A stretch of 64,000 nt of DNA from Armatimonadota bacterium (GTDB lineage: Bacteria; Sysuimicrobiota; Sysuimicrobiia; Sysuimicrobiales; Humicultoraceae): contig JAVKIA010000007.1 of the NCBI GenBank assembly GCA_031459715.1, positions 1 through 64,000 on the forward strand, given 5' to 3'. Below, piece after piece: positions 8,349 through 16,624 of the stretch (the stretch's first letter is position 1; each line of letters begins with the position of its first letter). The translations under genes and the position numbers were made by a program. The notes beneath the pieces are model-generated. The model searched no databases and was not told where the DNA came from. It saw only the letters and a list, made by a program, of their open reading frames with translations.

Positions 8349-8447
8349 TCAGTGCTCCCACTTGCCCTGAGCGCCGATCGCCACGAGCAGAGCACTCAGG
8401 GCCGCGAGGGCTACCAGCAGGTTAAGGATCTTCGCCTTCCAGCGCAT
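8349..8447 (-). CDS. Small hydrophobic membrane or secreted peptide (32 aa)
   Basis: ATG 8447 follows a near-perfect Shine-Dalgarno (AAAGGAGG) at ideal spacing. The product starts MRWKAKILNLLVALAALSAL and ends GAQGKWEH: a basic N-terminus, one hydrophobic helix and a short polar tail. It could be a single-pass microprotein or a signal-peptide-like precursor. It is the first gene after the c-di-GMP riboswitch and precedes DUF5317 by about 110 bp. The in-frame extension up to 8552 has no ribosome-binding site and runs into the riboswitch. Confidence 0.7.
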   Translation of the reverse strand: MRWKAKILNLLVALAALSALLVAIGAQGKWEH

Positions 8448-8554
8448 CCCAGCGCCTCCTTTCAGGCTCGGGTGATCGCCGCCGCGCGCATCCGCGGCCA
8501 CACCCTGCGCCCGGCGGCCGGAAGACGGCACGGCCACCGGATGATCTGCCACCC

Positions 8555-8633
8555 TCTTCGGCAGTCCGGCGGCCGTGGCCGGGTACGGCGGTAGGCCCGT
8601 GACTTTGCGACCCCGAGTTTCCCCGGGTGTGCC
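8555..8633 (-). ncRNA. Cyclic-di-GMP-I (GEMM-I) riboswitch
   Basis: Read on the minus strand: GGCACACC, a hairpin with a GAAA tetraloop (CGGGGAAACTCGG), then GGTCGCAAAGTCACGGGCCT, a P3 arm (CCGGCCACGGCCGCCGG) and ACTGCC. The order GGCAnACC - GAAA - GGnCGCAAAGYnACGGGnCUA - GCCGGnnUGCC is the GEMM-I aptamer. P1 pairs GGCA with TGCC. The 3' P1 strand can instead pair with GGCAG at 8550-8546, a possible switching helix. It stands upstream of the peptide, DUF5317 and HD-GYP genes. The switching direction and exact ligand (c-di-GMP or 3'3'-cGAMP) cannot be read here. Confidence 0.85.
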
Positions 8634-8657
8634 TTTCTCGGAGGAGCCTTCGGATCA

Positions 8658-8678
8658 GCGCCGCCCCGGGGGCGGCGC
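8658..8678 (-). terminator. GC hairpin between mpg and the riboswitch
   Basis: A near-perfect palindrome (GCGCCGCCCC / GGGGCGGCGC) lies just after the mpg stop and before the riboswitch. It lacks a U-tract, so it may slow or terminate mpg transcription weakly or act as a processing barrier. Confidence 0.35.
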
Positions 8679-8712
8679 ACCCAGATTGGCCTGTGCCCAG
8701 ATGGGGCGCGCT

Positions 8713-9375
8713 TCAGACCTCAGTCTGCGCGCGGGCGCCCCGGCCAGGAGGAGGCCGGAGGGCGTGTTTCGCAGGGACAGCCGCCCTGGAGAGGTAGCGG
8801 CTGTCCCGCAGGAAGAAGCGCCAGGGCCGCTGTGCCGCCTGCCGCACACCCACCCGCGGGCTGCGGCCGATGAGGCGACGACCGGGACGGCCCCGGGCGA
8901 TGAACAGAGGGGGACGCGTCATGTCCCGGCCGTTGTCGGCGCCGGTCACCCCCATGGCCCGGGTCAGGCGGCCGGGCCCCGCCGCCAGGCGGCGCAGGGC
9001 CGCGGGATCCCGCAGGTCGATCCCACGGCGGCGGGCCATCAGGGCGAGCCCCTCCAGGGGCTCCAGGGCGCGCAGCAGGACGGCTGCCGCCCTCCCTTCC
9101 CCTTCGGCCACCACGTTCAGGCAGAAGTGGTTCCCGTAAGTGAAGTACACATAGGCCACTCCCGGAGGACCGGCCATGATCCGGCTGCGCGGCGTCAGCC
9201 GGTAGGCGTGGCTGGCCGGGTCGTCGCGGCCCCGGTATGCCTCCACCTCTACGATCCGTCCCACCGTTCGTCCCTCCGGGGTCTGGTGCACCAGCAAGCG
9301 GCCCAGCAGGTCCCGGGCCACCGTCAGCACCGGCCGGGCGAAGAAGCGGCGGGGCAGGGGGCGCAGGGCACTCAC
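8713..9375 (-). CDS. 3-methyladenine DNA glycosylase (AAG/MPG family)
   Basis: Base-excision-repair glycosylase that removes alkylated purines, 220 residues, near the family length. ARDLLGRLLVH, IVEVEAYRGRDDPASHAYR (catalytic Glu of the VEAY motif) and GVAYVYFTYGNHFCLNVV are diagnostic. Its start overlaps the polX stop (ATGA), so two DNA-repair genes are translationally coupled. Confidence 0.93.
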   Translation of the reverse strand: MSALRPLPRRFFARPVLTVARDLLGRLLVHQTPEGRTVGRIVEVEAYRGRDDPASHAYRLTPRSRIMAGPPGVAYVYFTYGNHFCLNVVAEGEGRAAAVLLRALEPLEGLALMARRRGIDLRDPAALRRLAAGPGRLTRAMGVTGADNGRDMTRPPLFIARGRPGRRLIGRSPRVGVRQAAQRPWRFFLRDSRYLSRAAVPAKHALRPPPGRGARAQTEV

Positions 9376-11087
9376 CGCGCGCGCAGGTAGGCCAGCAGCT
9401 CCTCCAGGGGAAGGGTATTGAGGACGTGCCGCGCCTCCACCCAGCCGCGGCGGGCCGTGCCCACGCCGAACTCCATGTACCGCAGCTGGTAGCGAGTGTG
9501 GGCGTCGGTGTTGATGGCCAGCATGACCCCGCGCTCCTGGGCCATGCGGGCGTGGGTGTCCCGCAGGTCCAGCCGCTCCGGCGCGGCGTTGATCTCCAGG
9601 GCGGTCCTGGTGCGCCGCGCCGCCTCCACCAGGCGCTCCACGTCCACGCTGTAGGACTCCCGCTGCCCCAGCAGGCGGCCCGTGGGGTGGGCCACCAGGT
9701 CCACGTGGGGGTTCTCCATGGCCTTGATGATGCGCGAGGTCATCTCCGCCTCGCTCATGCGGAAGCGGGTGTGCACCGCCGCCAGCACGATGTCCAGCTC
9801 GCGCAGCACCTCGTCGGGGTAGTCCAGCGACCCGTCAGGGTGGACCTCGCACTCGGTGCCCATGAGGATGGCGATGCCCACCCGGTCGGCGATCTTCCGT
9901 ACCTGCCGGGCGTGCTCTCGCAGCTCGTCGATGGTCACGCCCCCGGCGAACTTCAGCGAGCGGGAGTGGTCGGTGATGGCAATGTACTCGTAGCCGCGCT
10001 CTCGCGCCGCCCGGGCCATGGCCTCGGCGCTGTCGGAGCCGTCGGACCAGCGGGTGTGCACCTGCAGGTCGCCGCGGATATCCCCCAGCTCCACCAGGCG
10101 AGGGAGGCGGCGCTTCTCCGCCAGCTCCACCTCGCCCTGGTCCTCCCTGATCTCCGGGGGGATCCAGGGCAGGTCCAGGGCGGCGTAGACCTCCTCCTCG
10201 GTGCGCCCGGCCACCCGCCGCTCGTCCCGCAGGCGGAAGACACCGTACTCGTTGAGCTTGTATCCGCGGCGCACCCCGCGCTCGCGTAGCTTCACATTGT
10301 GCTCCTTGCTGCCGGTAAAATACTGCAGGGCCGCCCCGAAAGACTCCGGCTTTACCACGCGCACGTCGGCCTGCACCCCGACCTCCAGGAGGACGCTGGA
10401 GCGCGTGGAGCCCCTGGCCAGCACCCGCTGCACGGCGGGCAGGGTGGTGAAGACCTCCATCACCCGGGCTGGCTGGCTGCTGGTCACCAGGAGGTCGATG
10501 TCACCGATGGTCTCCTTCATGCGGCGGATGCTGCCGGCCAGGCTGAGCGTTTTCACCTCCTTCAGCGCCCGCAGCGCCTCCTCGATCTCCTTGGCATGGG
10601 GCAACACCTGCCCCAGCGGTAGCCGCTCCTTGGTGCGGCGGATGAGCTCGATCCCCTTGAGGATGTTCTCCTCGGTCTTGGCTCCCATGCGCGGCAGCGT
10701 ACGCACCAGGCCCTGGCGGGCCGCCTGCTCCAGCTCCTCCACGGTCTTCACTCCCAGCCGCTCGTAGAGCAGGACGGCGGTCTTGGGCCCCACCTCGGGG
10801 ACGCTCATCAGCGCGGTGATGCCCTCGGGGAGAGAGGCGCGCAGCTCGTCATAGTAGCGGATGTGGCCCGTCTTCAGGAACTCCTCGATCTTCTCCGCGG
10901 TAGACTTGCCGATCCCGGGGATCTCCTGGAGCGCGCCGCGGGCGGCCACCTCCGCCACGTCCTCGGTGAGGGACTCCATGGCCCGGGCCGCCCGGCGGTA
11001 GGCGGAGATGCGGAAGACGGACTCCTCCTTGATCTCCAGCATGTCCGCGATGTCGCTGAAGATCCGGGCCAGCGCCAGGTTGCGCAT
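9372..11087 (-). CDS. polX: Family X DNA polymerase / 3'-5' exonuclease PolX
   Basis: Repair polymerase of 571 residues, the usual bacterial PolX length. The N-terminal helix-hairpin-helix region (IPGIGKSTAEKIEEFL) is followed by the palm with the metal-binding motif GSIRRMKETIGDIDLL. The C-terminal PHP domain from about residue 337 (RGDLQVHTRWSDGSD, ITDHS, GTECEV, NTDAH) supplies the manganese-dependent exonuclease. It lies downstream of cvpA and upstream of mpg; pheST-cvpA-polX is a familiar Gram-positive order. Confidence 0.95.
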   Translation of the reverse strand: MRNLALARIFSDIADMLEIKEESVFRISAYRRAARAMESLTEDVAEVAARGALQEIPGIGKSTAEKIEEFLKTGHIRYYDELRASLPEGITALMSVPEVGPKTAVLLYERLGVKTVEELEQAARQGLVRTLPRMGAKTEENILKGIELIRRTKERLPLGQVLPHAKEIEEALRALKEVKTLSLAGSIRRMKETIGDIDLLVTSSQPARVMEVFTTLPAVQRVLARGSTRSSVLLEVGVQADVRVVKPESFGAALQYFTGSKEHNVKLRERGVRRGYKLNEYGVFRLRDERRVAGRTEEEVYAALDLPWIPPEIREDQGEVELAEKRRLPRLVELGDIRGDLQVHTRWSDGSDSAEAMARAARERGYEYIAITDHSRSLKFAGGVTIDELREHARQVRKIADRVGIAILMGTECEVHPDGSLDYPDEVLRELDIVLAAVHTRFRMSEAEMTSRIIKAMENPHVDLVAHPTGRLLGQRESYSVDVERLVEAARRTRTALEINAAPERLDLRDTHARMAQERGVMLAINTDAHTRYQLRYMEFGVGTARRGWVEARHVLNTLPLEELLAYLRAR

Positions 11088-11092
11088 GGCGG

Positions 11093-11584
11093 CTAGATGC
11101 GTCGGTCGGGACCGATGGGCGGCAGCGTCGGGATGCGCTGCATCACCCGCCGCTGCCCCTCCAGGATGGGCCTGCCCAGGCGGGAGGCGTTAATGTCGCG
11201 GATGAGCGCCTCCCTCGCCGGCGTGGCCGCCAGGAACCCCAGGATGACCATGGCGCCGGCCAACCCCCGGGCGGCGCCGAAGAGGGCGCCGGCGACCTGC
11301 GCCTCCACCTTGGGCCGCTTGCCCCCCAGGAAGGCGTTGGCGATCAGGCTGAATATCACGTAGAAACCCACCAGGATCAAGCCGAAGGCGATGGTGCGCG
11401 CCCACGCCGGCTCCAGGGGAAGCGACTCCACGCCCGGACCATAGTAGGGCAGCAGGAGGATGGTCACTGACCATGCGGCCGCGATGACCACGATCCCCAC
11501 CAGGGCCGCTCCCCAGCCACGGAGCACCCCCTGCCACACGGTATAGACCAGGATGCCAATGACAAGAAAGTCCACCCAGCTCAC
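11093..11584 (-). CDS. cvpA: CvpA family membrane protein
   Basis: A 163-residue protein with four predicted TM helices and the family pattern WVDFLVIGILVYTVWQGVLRGW at the N-terminus and GALFGAARGLAGAMVI later. The family was named for colicin V production; its molecular role is unclear. It is placed between pheT and polX, as in many Firmicutes. Confidence 0.85.
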   Translation of the reverse strand: MSWVDFLVIGILVYTVWQGVLRGWGAALVGIVVIAAAWSVTILLLPYYGPGVESLPLEPAWARTIAFGLILVGFYVIFSLIANAFLGGKRPKVEAQVAGALFGAARGLAGAMVILGFLAATPAREALIRDINASRLGRPILEGQRRVMQRIPTLPPIGPDRRI

Positions 11585-11631
11585 GATATGTTCTCTCTTC
11601 GCGTCGACCTCCGCGCCACCCTGCCCCGCAG

Positions 11632-13701
11632 CTAGCCGCGCGGGGTAGCCCCCAGCTTCTCCCGCAGCGCGGCCTGAATGCGCCCCAGGGCACCGTCGGC
11701 CTCCGCCGCGGTCAGGGTGCGGTCGGCGGCGCGAAAGCGCAGGCTATAGGCCAGGCTGCGCTGCCCGGGGGGCGCCTGCGGCCCCGTGTAGACGTCGAAG
11801 AGCTCCGCGCTTTCCAGCAGGGGCCCCCCGGACGCGTGGATCACCCGCAGCACCTCGGCCTGCGGCACGTCCGCCGGGACGAAGATGGCCAGGTCCCGAT
11901 CCACGGAGGGGTGACGCGGCAGGGGGTCGAAGCGCGGGCGGGGAGCGGCACGGCGCAGCAGTTCCTCCAGGTCAACCTCCGCCGCGTAGACGCGGCCGCT
12001 CAGCCCGAAGCGTTCGGCCACCTCGGGGTGCAGCTCTCCGAACAGCCCCGCCTCCGCCCCGTCCGCCAGCAGCCGCGCGCCGCGCCCGGGGTGCAGCCAG
12101 GGCGCGGCTGCGGGCTCCGCCTGCAGGGAGAGGCGCAGGACAGCGCCCAGCTCCTCCAGCAGACCCTTCAGGTGAAAGAAGGTGACCTCCACAGCCGCCG
12201 GCGGCAGGTTCCACCCCCGCGCCAAGCGCCCGTGCATGGCCACGGCCAGGGCACGTCGCTCCTCCACCCGGCCGGCTGTGGCACCCACCCCCGGCCGGAA
12301 GATACGCCCGATCTCAAAGAGGTGGACGTCCTCCACCCGGCGGCTGAGGTTTACCCGCAGCACCTCCAGCAGGCCGGGAAGGAGCATCGCCCGCAGGTGG
12401 GTGTGGTCCGCCAGCAGTGGGTTCTGCAGCGGCACCAAACCTTCCCGGAGATCGTCCGCGCCCACCCCCAGGCGCTGGTAGACCTCCGGGCTGACCAGGG
12501 AGAGGGTTATGGCCTCTACGAAGCCGGCGCGGACCAGCAGATCCCGGACGCGCGCTTCGGCCTGCAGCGAGGGCGCCACGCTGCCCGCCTGCACCACCTC
12601 CCGCGGCATCGCCTCCGGAATGCGGTCGTAGCCGTAGTGCCGCGCCACCTCCTCGATCAGGTCCTCCTCCCGCTCCAGATCAACCCGCCCCACCGGAGCG
12701 GTCACCACCAGGTGCGACGCCCGACGCACCACCCGGCAGCCCAGGCGCCGGAGGATGGCCAGCACCGTCGCCTGCGGCACTTCCACGCCCAGCACCCGAG
12801 CGATCCGCGGCAGGCGCAGGGTGATGGTGGTGGGCGGGGCGGGGTGCGGGTAGACGTCAACGGCTCCGGTCAGCACCCGGCCGCCGGCCACCTCGGCGAT
12901 TAGGCCCGCGGCCCGGCGCGCCGCCCGCAGCACCCCCCGCGGGTCCAGGCCCCGTTCGAACCGGGCGCTGGACTCGGTGCGCAGACCCAGCCGCCGGGCG
13001 GTGCGGCGCACCTGCGCGGGGTGAAAGACCGCCGCCTCCAGGAGCACCCGGGTGGTGGCGGCACCGATCTCGGTGTCGGCGCCGCCCATCACTCCGGCGA
13101 TGGCCACAGGGCGGGCCGAATCGGTGATGACCAGCACCTGCGGATCCAGGGGGCGGTCCACTCCGTCCAGGGTGACCAGGCGCTCCCCCGGATGTGCCCG
13201 CCGTACCAAAATCCGCGGCCCCGCCAGGCGGTCCAGGTCGAAGGCGTGCAGAGGCTGCCCCTGCTCCAGCATCACGTAGTTGGTCACGTCCACCACGTTG
13301 TTGATGCTGCGGATGCCCGCGGCCTCCAGGCGGCGTACCATCCAGGGCGGGGAGGCGCCCACGCGCACGCCGCTGATCACGTGAGCCGTGTAGCGGGGAC
13401 ACCCCTGCACGTCCTCCACGGCCACATCCACCACTGTCGCCGCCGGGGTGGCGCTGCGCCGCAGGGTGATCCGGGGAAGGGTGAGCTCCCGCTCCCAGGC
13501 GGCGGCAATCTCGCGGGCCACCCCAAGCACGCTGAGCAGGTCCGGCCGGTTGCTGGCCACCTCCAGGTCCAGGACGGCTTCCTCTCCCACCCACTGCACC
13601 GGCTCGTGGCCGAATCCCAGCATGGCCAGGCGGTCGCGCAGGGCCTCCGGCTCCTCGGGCAGTGGGACGAACTCGCGCAGCCAGGACAGCGGGACGCGCA
13701 T
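11632..13701 (-). CDS. pheT: Phenylalanine-tRNA ligase beta subunit, short form
   Basis: Beta chain of the alpha2-beta2 PheRS, 689 residues. ATG 13701 begins MRVPLSWLREFVPLPEEPEA. The B3/4 editing domain (INNVVDVTNYVMLEQGQPLHAFD), B5, the catalytic-like core and a C-terminal anticodon-binding FDX-ACB domain (HPSVDRDLAIFVPADVPQAE) are present. It is about 100 residues shorter than usual: after GFGHEPVQWV the chain goes straight to VLDLEVASNRPDLLS, so the EMAP-II-like tRNA-binding insert is missing. The longer open frame to 13839 overlaps pheS and is not homologous. Confidence 0.94.
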   Translation of the reverse strand: MRVPLSWLREFVPLPEEPEALRDRLAMLGFGHEPVQWVGEEAVLDLEVASNRPDLLSVLGVAREIAAAWERELTLPRITLRRSATPAATVVDVAVEDVQGCPRYTAHVISGVRVGASPPWMVRRLEAAGIRSINNVVDVTNYVMLEQGQPLHAFDLDRLAGPRILVRRAHPGERLVTLDGVDRPLDPQVLVITDSARPVAIAGVMGGADTEIGAATTRVLLEAAVFHPAQVRRTARRLGLRTESSARFERGLDPRGVLRAARRAAGLIAEVAGGRVLTGAVDVYPHPAPPTTITLRLPRIARVLGVEVPQATVLAILRRLGCRVVRRASHLVVTAPVGRVDLEREEDLIEEVARHYGYDRIPEAMPREVVQAGSVAPSLQAEARVRDLLVRAGFVEAITLSLVSPEVYQRLGVGADDLREGLVPLQNPLLADHTHLRAMLLPGLLEVLRVNLSRRVEDVHLFEIGRIFRPGVGATAGRVEERRALAVAMHGRLARGWNLPPAAVEVTFFHLKGLLEELGAVLRLSLQAEPAAAPWLHPGRGARLLADGAEAGLFGELHPEVAERFGLSGRVYAAEVDLEELLRRAAPRPRFDPLPRHPSVDRDLAIFVPADVPQAEVLRVIHASGGPLLESAELFDVYTGPQAPPGQRSLAYSLRFRAADRTLTAAEADGALGRIQAALREKLGATPRG

Positions 13702-13711
13702 GGGTCTCTCC

Positions 13712-14695
13712 TCAGAACTGCCGCAGCAGGCGCAGGTCGTTCTCCCAGAACATGCGGATGTCCGGGATCCCGTAGCGGGCCATGACCACGCGGTCGCCAA
13801 ACCCACCGAAGGCGAAGGCGGTGTAGCGCTCCGGGTCAATCCCGGCCATCTCCAGGACGCGGGGGTGGAACATGCCGCAGCCCCCCAGCTCCAGCCACCC
13901 TCCGTTGAACCACACCGCCACCTCTGCGCTGGGCTCGGTGAAGGGGAAGTAGGAGGGCTGGAAGCGCACGCGCGCCTCGGGCCCGAACATGGCCCTGGCG
14001 AAGGTGATGAGCACCCCCTTGAGGTCGGCGAAGGTGATCCCCTCCCCCACCATGAAGCCGTCCACCTGGTGGAAGACGGGCATGTGGGTGGCGTCCACCA
14101 CGTCGCGCCGGTAGCAGCGGCCGGCGGTGAGGATGCGCATGGGCGGGCGGCGCTCCCGCATGACGCGCACGTCCACCACGGTAGTGTGGGTACGCAGCAG
14201 CAGGTCCTCGCCGATGTAGAAGGTGTCCATGCTGTCGCGCGCAGGGTGGTCGGGGGGGATGTTCAGCCGCTCGAAGTTGAATTCGTCGCTCTCCACCTCG
14301 CTGCCGTCGACCAGCTCGAACCCCATGCGCACGAAGATCTCCTGCACCTCCTCCAGGGTGCGCGAGAGGATGTGCCGCCGCCCCAGGTGGCGCCGCCACC
14401 CTGGCAGCGTCACGTCCAGCCGCTCCCCCGCCAGCCGCGCCTCCCGGGCTAAGGCGGCCAGGAGAGCTGCGCGGCGGCGGAACGCCTCTTCGACCCGTGC
14501 GCGCACCGCGTTCAGCGCCCGGCCGGTCGCCGGCCGCGCTTCCTGCGGCAACTGCGGCAGCCGGTCGAAGAGGGTGGCCAGCCGCCCTCTCCGGCCCAGG
14601 TAGGTGCGGCGTACCTCCTCCAGCGCCTCCGTGGTGGCTGCGGCGGCGATCTGTCGTTCCGCCTCCATCGCCAGTTGCTCGATCTCCTCACGCAT
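13712..14695 (-). CDS. pheS: Phenylalanine-tRNA ligase alpha subunit
   Basis: Catalytic subunit that charges tRNA-Phe, 327 residues. The N-terminal coiled coil (about 1-90) is followed by the class II core: RHILSRTLEEVQEIF, motif 2 with GRCYRRDVVDATHMPVFHQV, and motif 3 with DIRMFWENDLRLLRQF. ATG 14695 lies 12 bases from the T-box terminator hairpin, with GGAGG upstream. It is 10 bp from pheT. Expression should rise when tRNA-Phe is uncharged (T-box). Confidence 0.95.
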   Translation of the reverse strand: MREEIEQLAMEAERQIAAAATTEALEEVRRTYLGRRGRLATLFDRLPQLPQEARPATGRALNAVRARVEEAFRRRAALLAALAREARLAGERLDVTLPGWRRHLGRRHILSRTLEEVQEIFVRMGFELVDGSEVESDEFNFERLNIPPDHPARDSMDTFYIGEDLLLRTHTTVVDVRVMRERRPPMRILTAGRCYRRDVVDATHMPVFHQVDGFMVGEGITFADLKGVLITFARAMFGPEARVRFQPSYFPFTEPSAEVAVWFNGGWLELGGCGMFHPRVLEMAGIDPERYTAFAFGGFGDRVVMARYGIPDIRMFWENDLRLLRQF

Positions 14696-14706
14696 AGCCT
14701 ACCTCC

Positions 14707-14742
14707 AAAAGCAACGCGCTTCCGTCTCTGGGACGGAAGCGC
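14707..14742 (-). terminator. T-box regulated intrinsic terminator
   Basis: An 11-bp stem (GCGCTTCCGTC / GACGGAAGCGC) is followed by GTTGCTTTT on the minus strand, directly before pheS. It competes with the antiterminator formed by the T-box sequence. Confidence 0.88.
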
Positions 14743-14975
14743 CTCCTTCCGCGGTACCACCCGGCTTCCCGGCCCTTGAGGAGACCGGGCGCTCTGCGCT
14801 CCCGGTCACGGTGGAGCATCCGGCAGGACTACGCACGGCAGCGCCGGCAGGCGCAGCCGCTTCACCCCGCGGCTTGGGAGTGAACTTCCGGCCGGTCCGC
14901 GCCGCGGGACCTGGCACTGCCCCCCCTGGAGCGGTCCCGCTCTCTGCGGTGCAGCCGGCCGTACTCTCTCCCGCA
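14707..14975 (-). ncRNA. T-box leader, tRNA-Phe sensing
   Basis: The hallmark T-box sequence GGGTGGTACCGCGG is present (14763-14750, minus) just before the terminator. The 5' part has the stem I GA motif GGGAGAGAGTACGG (14962-14949). The 3' side of stem I carries GGAAGTTCACTCC, so the likely specifier is UUC (14884-14882), matching Phe. The 389-bp gap 14696-15084 is mostly this leader. No clear promoter was found above it. Confidence 0.88.
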
Positions 14976-15084
14976 TCGCCCCGCGGCCCGGTCGGCCGCG
15001 CTGGCTCAGTTCAACGACAGCCTGCTGACAGACGCCCCCCGCCCCGACCGCAGTAGGCCAGGTAGGCCCAGACAGACCTGGCCG

Positions 15085-15900
15085 TCACGCCGGAGCAGGC
15101 CGGCGAAGATTGCCGCCAGTATACACCGGCCGGCCCGCCTCGTACAACACAAGCGCCGCCGCCACCGCCGCATTCAGCGACTCGGCCCGCCCTAGGATGG
15201 GGATGCGCACCACGGCCGCAGCCACCCGGCGCACCGCCGCGCTCACCCCCTCGGCCTCGTGCCCCACGGCAATAGCCAGGGGACGGCGGTAGTCCGCCTC
15301 TCGGAAGTCCACCGGCCCGGCGGGGTCGGTGGCCAGAAGGCGGATTCCCCGGCGCAGGAGGTCAGACAGCCTCTCCAGGGACCATTCCACCACTGGCAGG
15401 TGAAAGAGCGAGCCCATACTGGCGCGCACCGCCTTCGGGTTGTAGGGATCGACCGTCCCGGGCAGCAACACCACGCCCGAGGCGCCGGCGGCGTCCGCCG
15501 TGCGGATCATTGTCCCCAGGTTCCCCGGGTCCTGCACCCGGTCCGCCACCAGCAGGAGCAGGTCCGGCCGCCCTAACAGCGGTTCCAGAGGCAGGGCCTG
15601 ACGGCGCACCACCGCCACCACACCCTGAGGTGTCTCTACCTCGCTCACCGCCGCCAGGACGTGAGGGGCCACCTCCACCACGGGGATGCCGCGGCTGCGC
15701 GCCGCATGGAGCAGCGCGGCCAGGCGCGGGTTGGCCGGGTCCGGGGTGGCCAGGAGGCGCTCCAGCGGCGCCTCCGCGCGCAGCGCCTCCTCCACCAGGC
15801 GCACCCCGTCCGCCAGGAAGCGCCCGGTGGTCTCCCGCTCCCTGCGCTGGTGCAGCTGACGCAGGCGCCGCACCAGGGGATTCTTCGTCGAGGTGATCAG
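15085..15900 (-). CDS. SpoU/TrmH-family RNA 2'-O-methyltransferase
   Basis: AdoMet-dependent 2'-O-ribose methyltransferase of rRNA or tRNA. The substrate-binding domain (residues ~1-90) precedes the knotted SPOUT domain: DRVQDPGNLGTMIRTADAAGASGVV (motif 1), GSLFHLPVVE, AIAVGHEAEGVS (motif 2) and IPILGRAESLNAAVAAALVLYEAGR (motif 3). The conserved N-terminus ITSTKNPLVRRLR lies upstream of the first ordinary start (GTG 15873). CTG 15900, with GGAGAG before it and overlapping the trkA stop, is therefore the probable start (inference). Site specificity is unknown. Confidence 0.9.
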   Translation of the reverse strand: MITSTKNPLVRRLRQLHQRRERETTGRFLADGVRLVEEALRAEAPLERLLATPDPANPRLAALLHAARSRGIPVVEVAPHVLAAVSEVETPQGVVAVVRRQALPLEPLLGRPDLLLLVADRVQDPGNLGTMIRTADAAGASGVVLLPGTVDPYNPKAVRASMGSLFHLPVVEWSLERLSDLLRRGIRLLATDPAGPVDFREADYRRPLAIAVGHEAEGVSAAVRRVAAAVVRIPILGRAESLNAAVAAALVLYEAGRPVYTGGNLRRPAPA

Positions 15901-16547
15901 ATGGCGCTCTCCAGGCGGTGCAGCTGTCGGTTTTCTCCCACCACCACCAGGACGTCGCCGCGCTGCAGGCGCACGTCGCTGGAGGGGGAGATGAGCAGCT
16001 GGCTGTCCCGCAGGATGAGCAGGACATTCACCCCGAACTTGGCCCGCAGCTCCAGCTCCCCCAGGGTGCGGCCGTCCAGCCGCTCGGGCACTCGCACCTC
16101 GTCGATGGTGTACTGAGGGGAGAGCTCCAGGTACTCCAGGACGCTGGGCGAGGCCAGGCTGTGGGCCACGCGCACCCCCATGTCCCGCTCGGGGAAGACC
16201 ACAGCATCGGCGCCGACCTTCTCCAGGACCTTCCCCTGCCGCTCGTCGACGGCCTTGGCCACCACCTTCTTCACCCCCAGGTCCTTGAGGAGCATGGTGG
16301 TGAGGATGGACTCCTGGATGTCCACCCCGATGGCCACCACCACAGCGTCGAAGTTGGTGATGCCCACCGCGCGCAGGGCGTCGGGGTCGGTGGTGTCGAT
16401 CTGCACCGCGTGGGTGACATGGTCGGCGACCGCCCGCAGGGCCTCCTCGTCCTTGTCCATGGCCAGGACATTGTGCCCCAGGTCGTAGAGGGTGCGGGCC
16501 ACGCTGCTGCCAAACCGCCCCAGTCCGATGACCGCAAACTCGCCCAT
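15897..16547 (-). CDS. trkA: Potassium uptake regulatory subunit TrkA/KtrA
   Basis: A 216-residue RCK protein that gates the TrkH/KtrB channel. The N-terminal Rossmann fold has GLGRFGSSVA and an acidic residue after the second strand (AMDKDEE), so NAD(H)/ATP binding is expected. The C-terminal RCK_C domain (about 135-216) may bind c-di-AMP or nucleotide. A single RCK pair is the KtrA size, half of E. coli TrkA. It follows trkH with a 77-bp gap that holds its ribosome-binding site. Confidence 0.92.
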   Translation of the reverse strand: MGEFAVIGLGRFGSSVARTLYDLGHNVLAMDKDEEALRAVADHVTHAVQIDTTDPDALRAVGITNFDAVVVAIGVDIQESILTTMLLKDLGVKKVVAKAVDERQGKVLEKVGADAVVFPERDMGVRVAHSLASPSVLEYLELSPQYTIDEVRVPERLDGRTLGELELRAKFGVNVLLILRDSQLLISPSSDVRLQRGDVLVVVGENRQLHRLESAI

Positions 16548-16624
16548 CTCTCGCTGAGGCCGGGCCTCAGCTCACCTCCTTTGCCTGCCGGATGCGCCCC
16601 CCGGCATTGCGGCGTTTGGCCATC

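Noticed and set aside
15000-15084. TTGAAC (about 15018-15013) as promoter of the pheS T-box
   Set aside because: No acceptable -10 lies 16-18 bp downstream, so the promoter is left unassigned.
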